DNA of 64,000 nt from Pseudomonas anguilliseptica (GTDB taxonomy: Bacteria > Pseudomonadota > Gammaproteobacteria > Pseudomonadales > Pseudomonadaceae): the NCBI RefSeq assembly GCF_900105355.1, contig NZ_FNSC01000001.1, forward strand, positions 2,046,001 through 2,110,000, given 5' to 3'. Below are positions 29,195 through 36,214 of the stretch, one piece after another. Each line of letters begins with the position of its first letter. The first letter of the stretch is position 1. A program made the translations under genes and the position numbers. The notes below the pieces were generated by a model, which ran no database searches, was not told the origin of the DNA, and saw only the letters and a program-made list of their open reading frames with translations.

Positions 29195-29758
29195 ATGGCC
29201 GGTGCAATGCTGGATGTACAGGTAGACGATAGCCAGGTCGGTGCGGTGCTGGCCGAGCTGATCGAGCGCCTGGGCGACATTCGCACACCGCTGAACGATA
29301 TCGCCGAGTACTTGCACCAGGCCACCGATGAGCGCTTCTTGCGCCAGGTCAGCCCCGATGGTGCGCCCTGGGCACCGCTCGCACCCTCGACCCTGGCCAG
29401 GAAGAAAGGCCCGCGAACCTTGCGCGAATCTGGTTTGCTGCAAGACACCATGCGTCACCAGGTCAGCGGTGAAGAACTAGAGTTCGGCACCGACCGGCCC
29501 TATGGTGCGATTCACCAGTTCGGCGGAACTATCGAGCAGGCCGCTCGTTCGCAGCAGGTGTATTTCAAACAGGGTAAAGATGGCAGCGTTGGCAACCGCT
29601 TTGTGAGTAAGCGCAAGGCGAACTTTGCCCAGTGGGTGACACGCGGTGCGCAGAGCGCGGAGATGCCCGCGCGACCCTACCTTGGGTTATCGACTGCCGA
29701 TGAAGGCGAGATACTCACCATCGTTTCTGACTACCTTGTGGATGGTCTGGCGAGCTAG
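29195..29758 (+). CDS. Virion morphogenesis protein (Mu gpG-like)
   Basis: This 187-residue protein matches the phage_tail_S / gpG family needed for head-tail joining (LIERLGDIRTPLNDIAEY, then RPYLGLSTADEGEIL). ATG 29195 is preferred because AGGAG lies 6 nt upstream; the ATG at 29189 is too close. The N-terminal MAGAMLDVQVDDSQV is typical. Confidence 0.88.
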   Translation: MAGAMLDVQVDDSQVGAVLAELIERLGDIRTPLNDIAEYLHQATDERFLRQVSPDGAPWAPLAPSTLARKKGPRTLRESGLLQDTMRHQVSGEELEFGTDRPYGAIHQFGGTIEQAARSQQVYFKQGKDGSVGNRFVSKRKANFAQWVTRGAQSAEMPARPYLGLSTADEGEILTIVSDYLVDGLAS

Positions 29759-29999
29759 CTGCCAGAATCGCGCCTGACGAATTGAGCGGCAGTACAACCT
29801 AGAGCGGCCCCACATTGCGCGGCCGTACGCGTTAGACCTGCGTTAGATTCGGCTTAAGTGCTATTTGCAGCGCCCATGTAAGGTGGGCTCCCCATTCTCT
29901 ACGTATAGAATGGGGTTGGCGTGCCAGCCATGATGCTGGCAATTGTTCTTGCGCCGTCCTGAAACACTGCCCTGCTGACATGCCGCCGACACTGGCGGC
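29759..29999. other. Late intergenic region with several hairpins, no gene
   Basis: No coding potential is seen. Structures include CCCCATTCT/AGAATGGGG around 29892-29917, GCCAGC/GCTGGC around 29924-29942, and a 9-bp hairpin that includes the next start codon. The TGAAAC leader element starts at 29960. It is likely a terminator-plus-promoter junction between two late operons. Confidence 0.55.
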
Positions 30000-30002
30000 A
30001 TG
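29960..30002 (+). promoter_or_regulatory. Late leader motif and start-codon hairpin before the protease gene
   Basis: TGAAACACT begins exactly 40 nt before the ATG, as in the lysis operon. CATGCCGCC (29979-29987) pairs with GGCGGCATG (29994-30002), so the start codon itself is in a perfect 9-bp stem, which may limit translation. Confidence 0.6.
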
Positions 30003-30977
30003 AACACTCAAATCGCCCTCAATACAGACCTCTCCGCAGCGCTGGCCAATGGCCAAGCGCCGGAGTGGGTCGAGCTGATTCCAGCAGGCCCGACCGTAAC
30101 CGGCCGCGACGGTCGCCAATGGCTGTTCGATGAGTTCGCGCAGCAACTGGTGCAATCCAGTTTCACCGAACGCGCTATTGAGCTGCCCATCGACTGGGAG
30201 CACGCCACCCAGCACAAGGCCCCGAAAGGCGAAGAGGCACCCGCCGCCGCCTGGGTCAAGCAACTGGATGTCCGCGATGCCGCCCTGTGGGGCCAAGTCG
30301 AGTGGACTGCGCGTGCCGCTGAGCAGGTCGTGAGCAAGGCCTACCGCTTCCTTTCCCCCGTGTTCGACTTCGACCCCGATACCGGGCGCATCGCGCGTCT
30401 GGTCAGCGCGGGCCTGACCAATAAGCCGAACTTCCTGCTGACTGCACTCAACCATGAAACCTCGGAGACACCGCCTGTGAAAATTTCACCTGCGCTGTTG
30501 GCGTTGCTCGGCTTGGCCGAAACCGCCACAGAAGACCAGGCCATTGCGGCCGCCACTCAACTCAAGGCCACTGCCCAGGCGAGCAATAGCGAAAAGCCGA
30601 ACCTGGCTCAGTTCGTTCCGCGCCCGGACTACGACGCCTTGATGCAGCGGGCAACCAATGCTGAGCAAGCGTTGGCCACCCAGAAGAAGGACGAACACGA
30701 AAAGGCCGTCGAGACGGAACTGGCCGCTGCCAGCAAGGCCGGCAAGATCACCCCGGCCACCCTCGAATATCACCGTGCATCGTGCAGCGACCAAGCCGGC
30801 CTGGAGCGCTTCCGTGCGTTCGTCGGTGCTGCTCCGGTGGTTGCCGATCCATCCGACCTGGGCGAGCGCCAGGCCCCAAAAACCGCCACTGCATTGAACG
30901 CCGAGGAACAGGCCATGTGCCTGCAACTGGGTGTAGATCCGGTGGAGTTCGCCAAAACCAAGCAGAGCGAGGGTTAA
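30000..30977 (+). CDS. Head maturation protease/scaffold (Mu gpI-like)
   Basis: This 325-residue protein matches the Mu I protease family: RAIELPIDWEHATQHK and the YRFLSPVFDFDPDTGR region in the first 150 residues, then a helical C-terminal scaffold region (about 160-325). In Mu an internal start gives the scaffold Z; ATG or GTG codons near the middle could do so here. The start codon lies in a perfect hairpin. Confidence 0.9.
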   Translation: MNTQIALNTDLSAALANGQAPEWVELIPAGPTVTGRDGRQWLFDEFAQQLVQSSFTERAIELPIDWEHATQHKAPKGEEAPAAAWVKQLDVRDAALWGQVEWTARAAEQVVSKAYRFLSPVFDFDPDTGRIARLVSAGLTNKPNFLLTALNHETSETPPVKISPALLALLGLAETATEDQAIAAATQLKATAQASNSEKPNLAQFVPRPDYDALMQRATNAEQALATQKKDEHEKAVETELAAASKAGKITPATLEYHRASCSDQAGLERFRAFVGAAPVVADPSDLGERQAPKTATALNAEEQAMCLQLGVDPVEFAKTKQSEG

Positions 30978-30980
30978 GCC

Positions 30981-31376
30981 GTGCCGCTGACTCAAGATCG
31001 CAACACCCCAATGAAGGCCACCGAAGTGCTGGTGGTTCCCGTAGCCGCTGGCGTGCGCATTTTTGGCGGCGCGTTGGTGATGGCTAACGCTGCCGGCTTG
31101 GCTCTGAGTGGTTCGACCGCTGTCGGCCAGACCTACCTGGGTCGCGCCGAGGAATACGTGGACAACCGAGACGGCGCTGCCGGTGCTGTCTCAGTCGAGG
31201 TGCGCCGTGGCAAAGCCTTCAAGTGGGCCAATGACGGCAGCGTCACCCAGGCCCACCTCCTCAAAACCGCCTACATCGTCAACGACGAAACCGTTGCCGC
31301 CACCGATGGCGGTGCCACTCGCTCGGCTGCCGGTCGCATCGTCGGCATCGACGCTGACGGCGTGTGGGTTGAGTAA
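30981..31376 (+). CDS. DUF2190-like small head protein
   Basis: This 131-residue protein is a likely head decoration or capsid-associated protein. It is beta-rich, with short conserved segments (VVPVAAGVRIFGGALVM, YLGRAEEYVDNRDGAAG) seen in DUF2190-type proteins that lie between protease and capsid genes. The GTG start at 30981 has GAGGG upstream. Confidence 0.78.
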   Translation: MPLTQDRNTPMKATEVLVVPVAAGVRIFGGALVMANAAGLALSGSTAVGQTYLGRAEEYVDNRDGAAGAVSVEVRRGKAFKWANDGSVTQAHLLKTAYIVNDETVAATDGGATRSAAGRIVGIDADGVWVE

Positions 31377-31402
31377 CCCTTCTATATAGGAGCGCATAGC
31401 GC

Positions 31403-32308
31403 ATGCTGGTAAACAAAGATTCGATCCGGGCGGCGTTCGTTGCCCTGAAAACCCTGTTCAACAACGCTTTCGCGGCTGCCCCCAGCACCTGGGACAAGAT
31501 CGCCATGAAAGTCCCTTCCACCACGGGCAGTAACCTGTATGCCTGGCTCTCGGCCTTCCCGAAGATGCGCCGCTGGGTGGGCGAGAAGCACATCAAGAAC
31601 CTCAAGGCCTTCACCTACACGGTGGAGAACGAAGACTGGGAAGCCACCGTCGAGGTGGATCGCAACCACATTAAGGACGATCAGCTGGGCATCTATGCGC
31701 CTCAAGCGCAAATGGCAGGCTTCTCGGCCAAGCAATTGCCGGATGAGATCGTCTATGAGCTGGTCAACCGTGGTTTCACCAGCCACTGCTATGACGGCCA
31801 GTATTTCTTCGATACCGACCATCCAGTAGCCGGGGCAAGTGTCAGCAACAAGGGCACGGCAGCGCTCTCGGTTGCCACCCAGGCTGCGGCTAAGGCCAGT
31901 TATGGCGCGGCACGTACTGCCATGCGCAAGTTCAAGGATGAAGACGGCCGCCCACTGGGTGTGAATCCCCGCGTGTTGCTGGTTGGCCCAGGTGGTGAAG
32001 ACACCGCCAAGGCACTGTTAACCAACGACCGCCTGGAAGACGGCAAAGCCAACCCTTACAAGAGCACGGCCGAGCTGGTGGTAGATGCCCGTATCGAATC
32101 GGACACCGCGTGGTTCTTGCTCGACACCAGCCTGCCGGTCAAGCCGTTCATCTACCAGGAACGCGAAGCACCGAACTTCGTGCAGCAGACCGACCCGGAA
32201 GCGGATGACGTGTTCAACCGCAAGAAATTCAAGTTCGGTGCGGAAGCCCGTGCGGCTGGTGGCTACGGCTTCTGGCAGCTGGCCTACGGCTCCACTGGCG
32301 AAGCGTAA
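31403..32308 (+). CDS. Major capsid protein (Mu gpT-like)
   Basis: This 301-residue protein matches the Mu-type major head subunit: FPKMRRWVGEKHIKNLKAF near residue 50-70, YDGQYFFDTDHP near 130, and a C-terminal EADDVFNRKKFKFGAEARAA. It would assemble the HK97-fold shell. It is slightly shorter than Mu T but intact. Confidence 0.95.
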   Translation: MLVNKDSIRAAFVALKTLFNNAFAAAPSTWDKIAMKVPSTTGSNLYAWLSAFPKMRRWVGEKHIKNLKAFTYTVENEDWEATVEVDRNHIKDDQLGIYAPQAQMAGFSAKQLPDEIVYELVNRGFTSHCYDGQYFFDTDHPVAGASVSNKGTAALSVATQAAAKASYGAARTAMRKFKDEDGRPLGVNPRVLLVGPGGEDTAKALLTNDRLEDGKANPYKSTAELVVDARIESDTAWFLLDTSLPVKPFIYQEREAPNFVQQTDPEADDVFNRKKFKFGAEARAAGGYGFWQLAYGSTGEA

Positions 32309-32317
32309 GGGGGTCAC

Positions 32318-32734
32318 ATGGGTATTCGCATTACAGCTAAGCGTGATGGGTTTCGCCGCTGCGGCTTCGCCCACTCGGCGGCGGGCCACACCTTTCCCGA
32401 TGCCTTCTTTACCCCAGAGCAGCTCGTTGAGTTGAAGGCAGAGCCGCAACTGGTGGTTGTGGAAGGCGTGGAGCTTGACCTGGAACAGGATGGTGGCGAT
32501 GAGCAGGCCGGCACGAATCTGGAGCTTTCCAGCGGAGCTAAAGCGCCGCAGGGCGCGGCGGCGAAACCGGCAAAGCCTAAGGCAGCTCCTGCTAAGGCCA
32601 AGCCTGCTGCGGGTGCAGCTAAGCCTGTAGCCAAAGCAGCTGCCAAGCCAGCCGCATCTGCTGCCAACCCTGTGGAAGGTGCCCAAGAAGACCAGGACGG
32701 CGGTGATTCCAAAGACCAGGGCGAGCAGGAGTAA
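32318..32734 (+). CDS. Mu-like structural protein with Ala/Lys/Pro-rich tail (HI1506-like)
   Basis: This 138-residue protein has a compact N-terminal half (GIRITAKRDGFRRCGFAHSA, then FTPEQLVELKAEPQLVVV) like small Mu/FluMu proteins after the capsid. Residues 70-125 are a low-complexity AKPA-type repeat and the end is acidic (EDQDGGDSKDQGEQE). The low-complexity segment resembles histone-like tails; its role is unknown. Confidence 0.75.
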   Translation: MGIRITAKRDGFRRCGFAHSAAGHTFPDAFFTPEQLVELKAEPQLVVVEGVELDLEQDGGDEQAGTNLELSSGAKAPQGAAAKPAKPKAAPAKAKPAAGAAKPVAKAAAKPAASAANPVEGAQEDQDGGDSKDQGEQE

Positions 32735-32738
32735 ACGT

Positions 32739-32906
32739 ATGAACCTGGGCCATGCCATCGCAGAGCTGACCATCGTGGCCGAGAACGCCACGCACAATGC
32801 CCCAATTCACGAGGCTGAGGGCAACCACGCCCAGGCCGAGCTGAGTCGGGCAGTCGCTGATGAGTGCCAGCAGGCCATTGCGCAGCTTGAGGAAGCTGCG
32901 CAATGA
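32739..32906 (+). CDS. Very small helical protein of the head region
   Basis: This 55-residue protein starts at ATG 32739, 2 nt after the stop before it (upstream GAGCAGGAG). It is an acidic single helix or helical pair (EGNHAQAELSRAVADECQQA). It overlaps the gp36-like gene by 4 nt (ATGA), which supports it being real. Confidence 0.65.
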   Translation: MNLGHAIAELTIVAENATHNAPIHEAEGNHAQAELSRAVADECQQAIAQLEEAAQ

Positions 32907-33394
32907 ACCTTTCACTGCCGTCCGCCAGCCAGCTGCTGCTGCGCTTTGGTGCCCGCCAGGTCACTGAACTGTCGGTGCCAGATACAGAGCGCGTGATCGA
33001 ACCGGAGCTGCTGCAAGCCGCTGCGGCCGGTGACGCCCTGGATACCTGGCCCGCCGATGACGTGGCCATCGCGGTACAGGCGTTGGCACGGATTGCCGAC
33101 GCGGTGACGCGGGCGCGCAGTGAGGTCTCCTTTTACCTGCGGTTTCGCCCGAATGGGGTGGATGCGCCGGAGTGGGGCACGGATGACCTGATGGAGCTGG
33201 CCCGGTATCACCTGGTTGACGATGCGGGTAAGGAAGAATCGACCATGCGTGCCCGCTACAAGGATGTGCTCAAGCGCCTGGAAACACTGGCGACCGAGGA
33301 TGAGGCGCGTGGTGCGGCCGAGGCCGGGCGCTCGGGGTTGCAAGTAAGTAGCCAGCCGCGGCTGTTTCGCCGCGATGGCTTAGGGCGCTTGTAA
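32903..33394 (+). CDS. DUF1320 protein (Mu gp36-like), head completion
   Basis: This 163-residue protein matches DUF1320/gp36 (PSASQLLLRFGARQVTELS, then ALARIADAVTRARSEVSFYL, YHLVDDAGKEESTMRARYKD). It is likely a head-tail connector adaptor. It is coupled to gp37 by overlap at TAATG. Confidence 0.87.
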   Translation: MNLSLPSASQLLLRFGARQVTELSVPDTERVIEPELLQAAAAGDALDTWPADDVAIAVQALARIADAVTRARSEVSFYLRFRPNGVDAPEWGTDDLMELARYHLVDDAGKEESTMRARYKDVLKRLETLATEDEARGAAEAGRSGLQVSSQPRLFRRDGLGRL

Positions 33395-33957
33395 TGCTGG
33401 GCGAACTGGAAGACTTGATCCAGGCCCGCCTGGAAGCGCTGCGCGAAAAGCTGCCGCGCCTCACCGTAGAGACCTACGGCGGCGAGCTGGGCGCCCCGGA
33501 CTTATTGCCCGGCCTGCTCAAGCGTTGCCCGGCGCTGCTGCTGACCACGCCCCGCGCGGTCTTTCGCAAACGTGCCCAGGGGCGTTACGGCATTGCTATC
33601 ACCTTTCGCCTAGTCATTGCGACCCGCCACCTGCGTGGCGAGCGTGAGGGCCGGCGCGGCAGTGCCGTCGATATCGGCAGCTATGCCCTTTGGCAGGCGT
33701 GCATGCACCAGTTGGTGGATTGGCAGCCCTGGCCGGATCGGTCGCGCATTGAGCCGACCGACCTGGCCAACCTGGTTAACGGCAAGTTCCAGGCTGACAG
33801 CCTGTCGGTGCTGGGTCGGTCGTTCGCCATCGAGCTGGATTGGGTCAAGCCCGAGGAGGCGCTGCCAGACCTGCTGGGCATCGACATGACCTACCACACA
33901 CCGAACGGCCCACCCGAGGGGACGGCCACCGACTCAATTGAACTGAGGGACTTGTAA
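33394..33957 (+). CDS. DUF1834 protein (Mu gp37-like), tail terminator type
   Basis: This 187-residue protein matches the gp37/DUF1834 family (LTVETYGGELGAPD, then YGIAITFRLVIATRHLRGER, then QPWPDRSRIEPTDLANLVNG). It is probably the head-tail or tail-end completion protein. It is flanked on both sides by one-base overlaps. Confidence 0.86.
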   Translation: MLGELEDLIQARLEALREKLPRLTVETYGGELGAPDLLPGLLKRCPALLLTTPRAVFRKRAQGRYGIAITFRLVIATRHLRGEREGRRGSAVDIGSYALWQACMHQLVDWQPWPDRSRIEPTDLANLVNGKFQADSLSVLGRSFAIELDWVKPEEALPDLLGIDMTYHTPNGPPEGTATDSIELRDL

Positions 33958-34202
33958 TGCGTGTAACCGCCGCTCCCGAACTGCGTGTGCCCATGGAGGG
34001 ACAGACGCGCAAATTCATCGACCATGCCCCCGATAAACCGGTGGACGTGCCTGACAACTCTTACTACCGCCGCCGCGTGGCGGCCGGTGAACTGGTGCTG
34101 GTTGCCGCTGATATGGCCGTGACCGCAACGGATGAGGCAAGTCCTGCCGCACCGGCAAGTGCCAAAGAAACCGCCAAACCCAGAACCAAAGGAGCATCCT
34201 GA
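33957..34202 (+). CDS. DUF2635 small tail protein (Mu gp38-like)
   Basis: This 81-residue protein matches DUF2635 (VPMEGQTRKFIDHAPD followed by DNSYYRRRVAAGELV). It is always next to the tail sheath gene in Mu-type phages. The C-terminal part is Ala/Lys rich. Its function is unknown. Confidence 0.85.
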   Translation: MRVTAAPELRVPMEGQTRKFIDHAPDKPVDVPDNSYYRRRVAAGELVLVAADMAVTATDEASPAAPASAKETAKPRTKGAS

Positions 34203-35299
34203 TGCCCGTCGCCTTTGACACGATCCCGGCCTCGATCCGCAAGCCGGGTGCTTACTTCGAGTTCAACACCAGCCTGGCCGTGCGTACCCTGCCGACCAAT
34301 GCACAGAGCATTTGCTTGATTGTGCCGTTGGGCGAAGGCGCGCTTGCGCAGCCTCTAGTGCCTGCCCAGGTGTACAGCGCCGATGAAGCCAAGAAGCAAT
34401 TTGGCGCGGTGGCTGCTGAAATGGTAGCGGCCGCCATCGCAGCCTATCGCTATGTGGCCATCTCCTGCGTAGGTGTGACCGTGGTCGGCGAAGCCGAGCC
34501 CGACATTACCGCTGCACTGGATGCTACGGCACTGGGTGGCTTTACCCTTCTTGTGCCTGCGTGGTTCAGCCAGGCGGCCATGACCGCACTGCGTACCCAC
34601 CTCAACACCTACACCAACTCCATCGAGCAACAGGGCATCCTTGGCATCTGTGCAGTAATCAGCACCCTGTCCGCAGCCACCACCCTGGCCGACGTGCTGA
34701 ATAGCGGCCCAATCAGCACGGCACTGCTGCCAGGCACCGCGTCTACTGTGCGCGAAGTGGCGGCGGCTTTTGCTGCCGTGCTGGCATCCGAGGAAGACCC
34801 GGCCCGGCCACTCAATACCCTGCCACTGGCGGGGATCAAGCCGCCGCCTGTGGCCAGCCGCTTGGGTCGTGTCGAGCAGGAAACCTGCTTGGCCAATGGC
34901 GTGACGCCGCTGGAAGTTGGCCCAGGTGAAGTGTTGCAGATCGTTCGTGCGGTCAGCACCTACACCACCTCGCCGGCTGGCGCAGATGACGTGTCGCTGT
35001 TGGATATCACCACCATGCGCACGCTGTATTACGTGCGTAAGGCGTGCCGTGACCGCATTCGCTTGCGCTTCCCGCGCTCCAAGCTATCTAGCAAGACGCC
35101 AGCGGCCGTGCGCGGCGAGCTGCTCGATGTGCTGAGAAAGTGCGAAGAGCTGGAGATCGTCGAAGAGGTGGACGCCAACGCCGATGGCCTGGTGGTGGAG
35201 CGCTCGCTCCAGGACGTGAACCGCCTCAACGCCTCCATTCCTGTTGACGTGGTGAACGGCCTGCACGTTTTCGCCGGGCGCATCGACCTGTTGCTCTAA
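34202..35299 (+). CDS. Contractile tail sheath protein (Mu gpL-like)
   Basis: This 365-residue protein is a short member of the Mu gpL sheath family (FDTIPASIRKPGAYFEFNTS at the N-terminus, RPLNTLPLAGIKPPPVASRL in the middle). A sheath means the virion would be a myovirus, unlike the siphoviral transposable phages of P. aeruginosa. It is shorter than Mu L because insertion subdomains are missing; the polymerising N- and C-terminal parts are present. Confidence 0.92.
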   Translation: MPVAFDTIPASIRKPGAYFEFNTSLAVRTLPTNAQSICLIVPLGEGALAQPLVPAQVYSADEAKKQFGAVAAEMVAAAIAAYRYVAISCVGVTVVGEAEPDITAALDATALGGFTLLVPAWFSQAAMTALRTHLNTYTNSIEQQGILGICAVISTLSAATTLADVLNSGPISTALLPGTASTVREVAAAFAAVLASEEDPARPLNTLPLAGIKPPPVASRLGRVEQETCLANGVTPLEVGPGEVLQIVRAVSTYTTSPAGADDVSLLDITTMRTLYYVRKACRDRIRLRFPRSKLSSKTPAAVRGELLDVLRKCEELEIVEEVDANADGLVVERSLQDVNRLNASIPVDVVNGLHVFAGRIDLLL

Positions 35300-35313
35300 T
35301 TAGGAGAATTAGC

Positions 35314-35685
35314 ATGGCTGACAATTACGTTGGGCAGATCGTTCTGTCCATCAATGGTGCGGATTACGAGATCAAGAGTCTCGACCACACCACCAAAACC
35401 GGCCGCACCGTGGTCAAGACCATGAACCGCAAGCGCCGCCCATTAGGCACGGCTGCGGGTGTGGCTGATCACGAACTGCGCGTAAGTGTGGCCATCCCCA
35501 AAAGCGGCGAGCCGAAATGGGTGGCCATGATGGACGCCAAGATCACCATCGAACCGGTGGATGGCGGTGGCCAGCGCGAAATCTGGACCGGTGTGGCGCT
35601 GATCGAAATGGGCAGCAAGTACCAGCTCGACGGCGAAGCCACCCGCGACCTGACCCTTTCGGCTTTGGATTACTACACGGAGTAA
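35314..35685 (+). CDS. Tail tube protein (Mu gpM-like)
   Basis: This 123-residue protein matches the phage tail tube family of Mu (GQIVLSINGADYEIKSLDH, then ELRVSVAIPKSGEPKW, then YQLDGEATRDLTLSALDYY). It follows the sheath gene and precedes the chaperone, the usual order. AGGAGAATTAGC lies upstream of ATG 35314. Confidence 0.93.
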   Translation: MADNYVGQIVLSINGADYEIKSLDHTTKTGRTVVKTMNRKRRPLGTAAGVADHELRVSVAIPKSGEPKWVAMMDAKITIEPVDGGGQREIWTGVALIEMGSKYQLDGEATRDLTLSALDYYTE

Positions 35686-35691
35686 GCCCCT

Positions 35692-36165
35692 ATGAACCAA
35701 GCAGACAACCGCTGGGATGGCCTGACCATTACCAAAGAGCTGGCCATCGGGGTGTACTACGCAGGCACCCGCCACAAATCGTTCACCTTGCGCGTGGCCA
35801 TGGCCGGCGATCTGATCGCCGCTCAAGAAGCCCACCCGCAGGGGCCACTGCAACTGGTGACGCTGGAGGTTTATCGCCAGCAACTGCTGAGTTTGGGCGC
35901 TATTCCGGCCGAGGCGCTAACCACTGAGCTACTGCGTGCCGAGCTGTCCGAAGGTGACTTGGCACTGATTGCGGCCGCTGATGAGGCGCTGGAAAAAAGC
36001 TCGCGCCGCCGAGCGCGGCATCGCCGACTGGCGACGCATCGAGCACGCCTTTATCCGCCACGGCTACCGCCTAGAAGAAATCCGCTGCATGACCAGGCCA
36101 GAGATCGACGCTCGCGTCGATCTGCTGGTGGGTCGCAAGTCGGGCGGCACCCGTTACGTCAGTAA
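35692..36165 (+). CDS. Tail assembly chaperone, zero-frame product (Mu gp41-like)
   Basis: This 157-residue frame has good coding character only up to residue 102 (ADEALEK). After the run GGAAAAAAGC it turns into an arginine-rich sequence typical of reading the wrong frame, while the proper protein continues in another frame to 36193. That is the sign of the translational frameshift conserved in tail assembly genes. The chaperone keeps the tape measure protein soluble during tail assembly. Confidence 0.85.
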   Translation: MNQADNRWDGLTITKELAIGVYYAGTRHKSFTLRVAMAGDLIAAQEAHPQGPLQLVTLEVYRQQLLSLGAIPAEALTTELLRAELSEGDLALIAAADEALEKSSRRRARHRRLATHRARLYPPRLPPRRNPLHDQARDRRSRRSAGGSQVGRHPLRQ

Positions 36166-36193
36166 ACGCCAGAGCAAGCCCCGCAAGAAATAA
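35692..36193 (+). CDS. Tail assembly chaperone, frameshifted long product
   Basis: Slipping by -2 (or +1) at 35993-35998 joins codon 102 to a frame that continues KARAAERGIADWRRIEHAFI and ends with GTRYVSKRQSKPRKK at 36193, giving about 167 residues. Phage Mu is known to use a -2 shift in its equivalent gene. After a -2 slip the P-site AAA codon pairs again with AAA. Confidence 0.75.
35991..36000 (+). other. Slippery site for programmed frameshift
   Basis: GGAAAAAAGC, read as GAA AAA AGC in the zero frame. Six A residues allow both P-site and A-site tRNAs to re-pair after a shift of -2 or +1. Confidence 0.7.
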
Positions 36194-36214
36194 CCCCACA
36201 CTGGAGTCCCGCAC

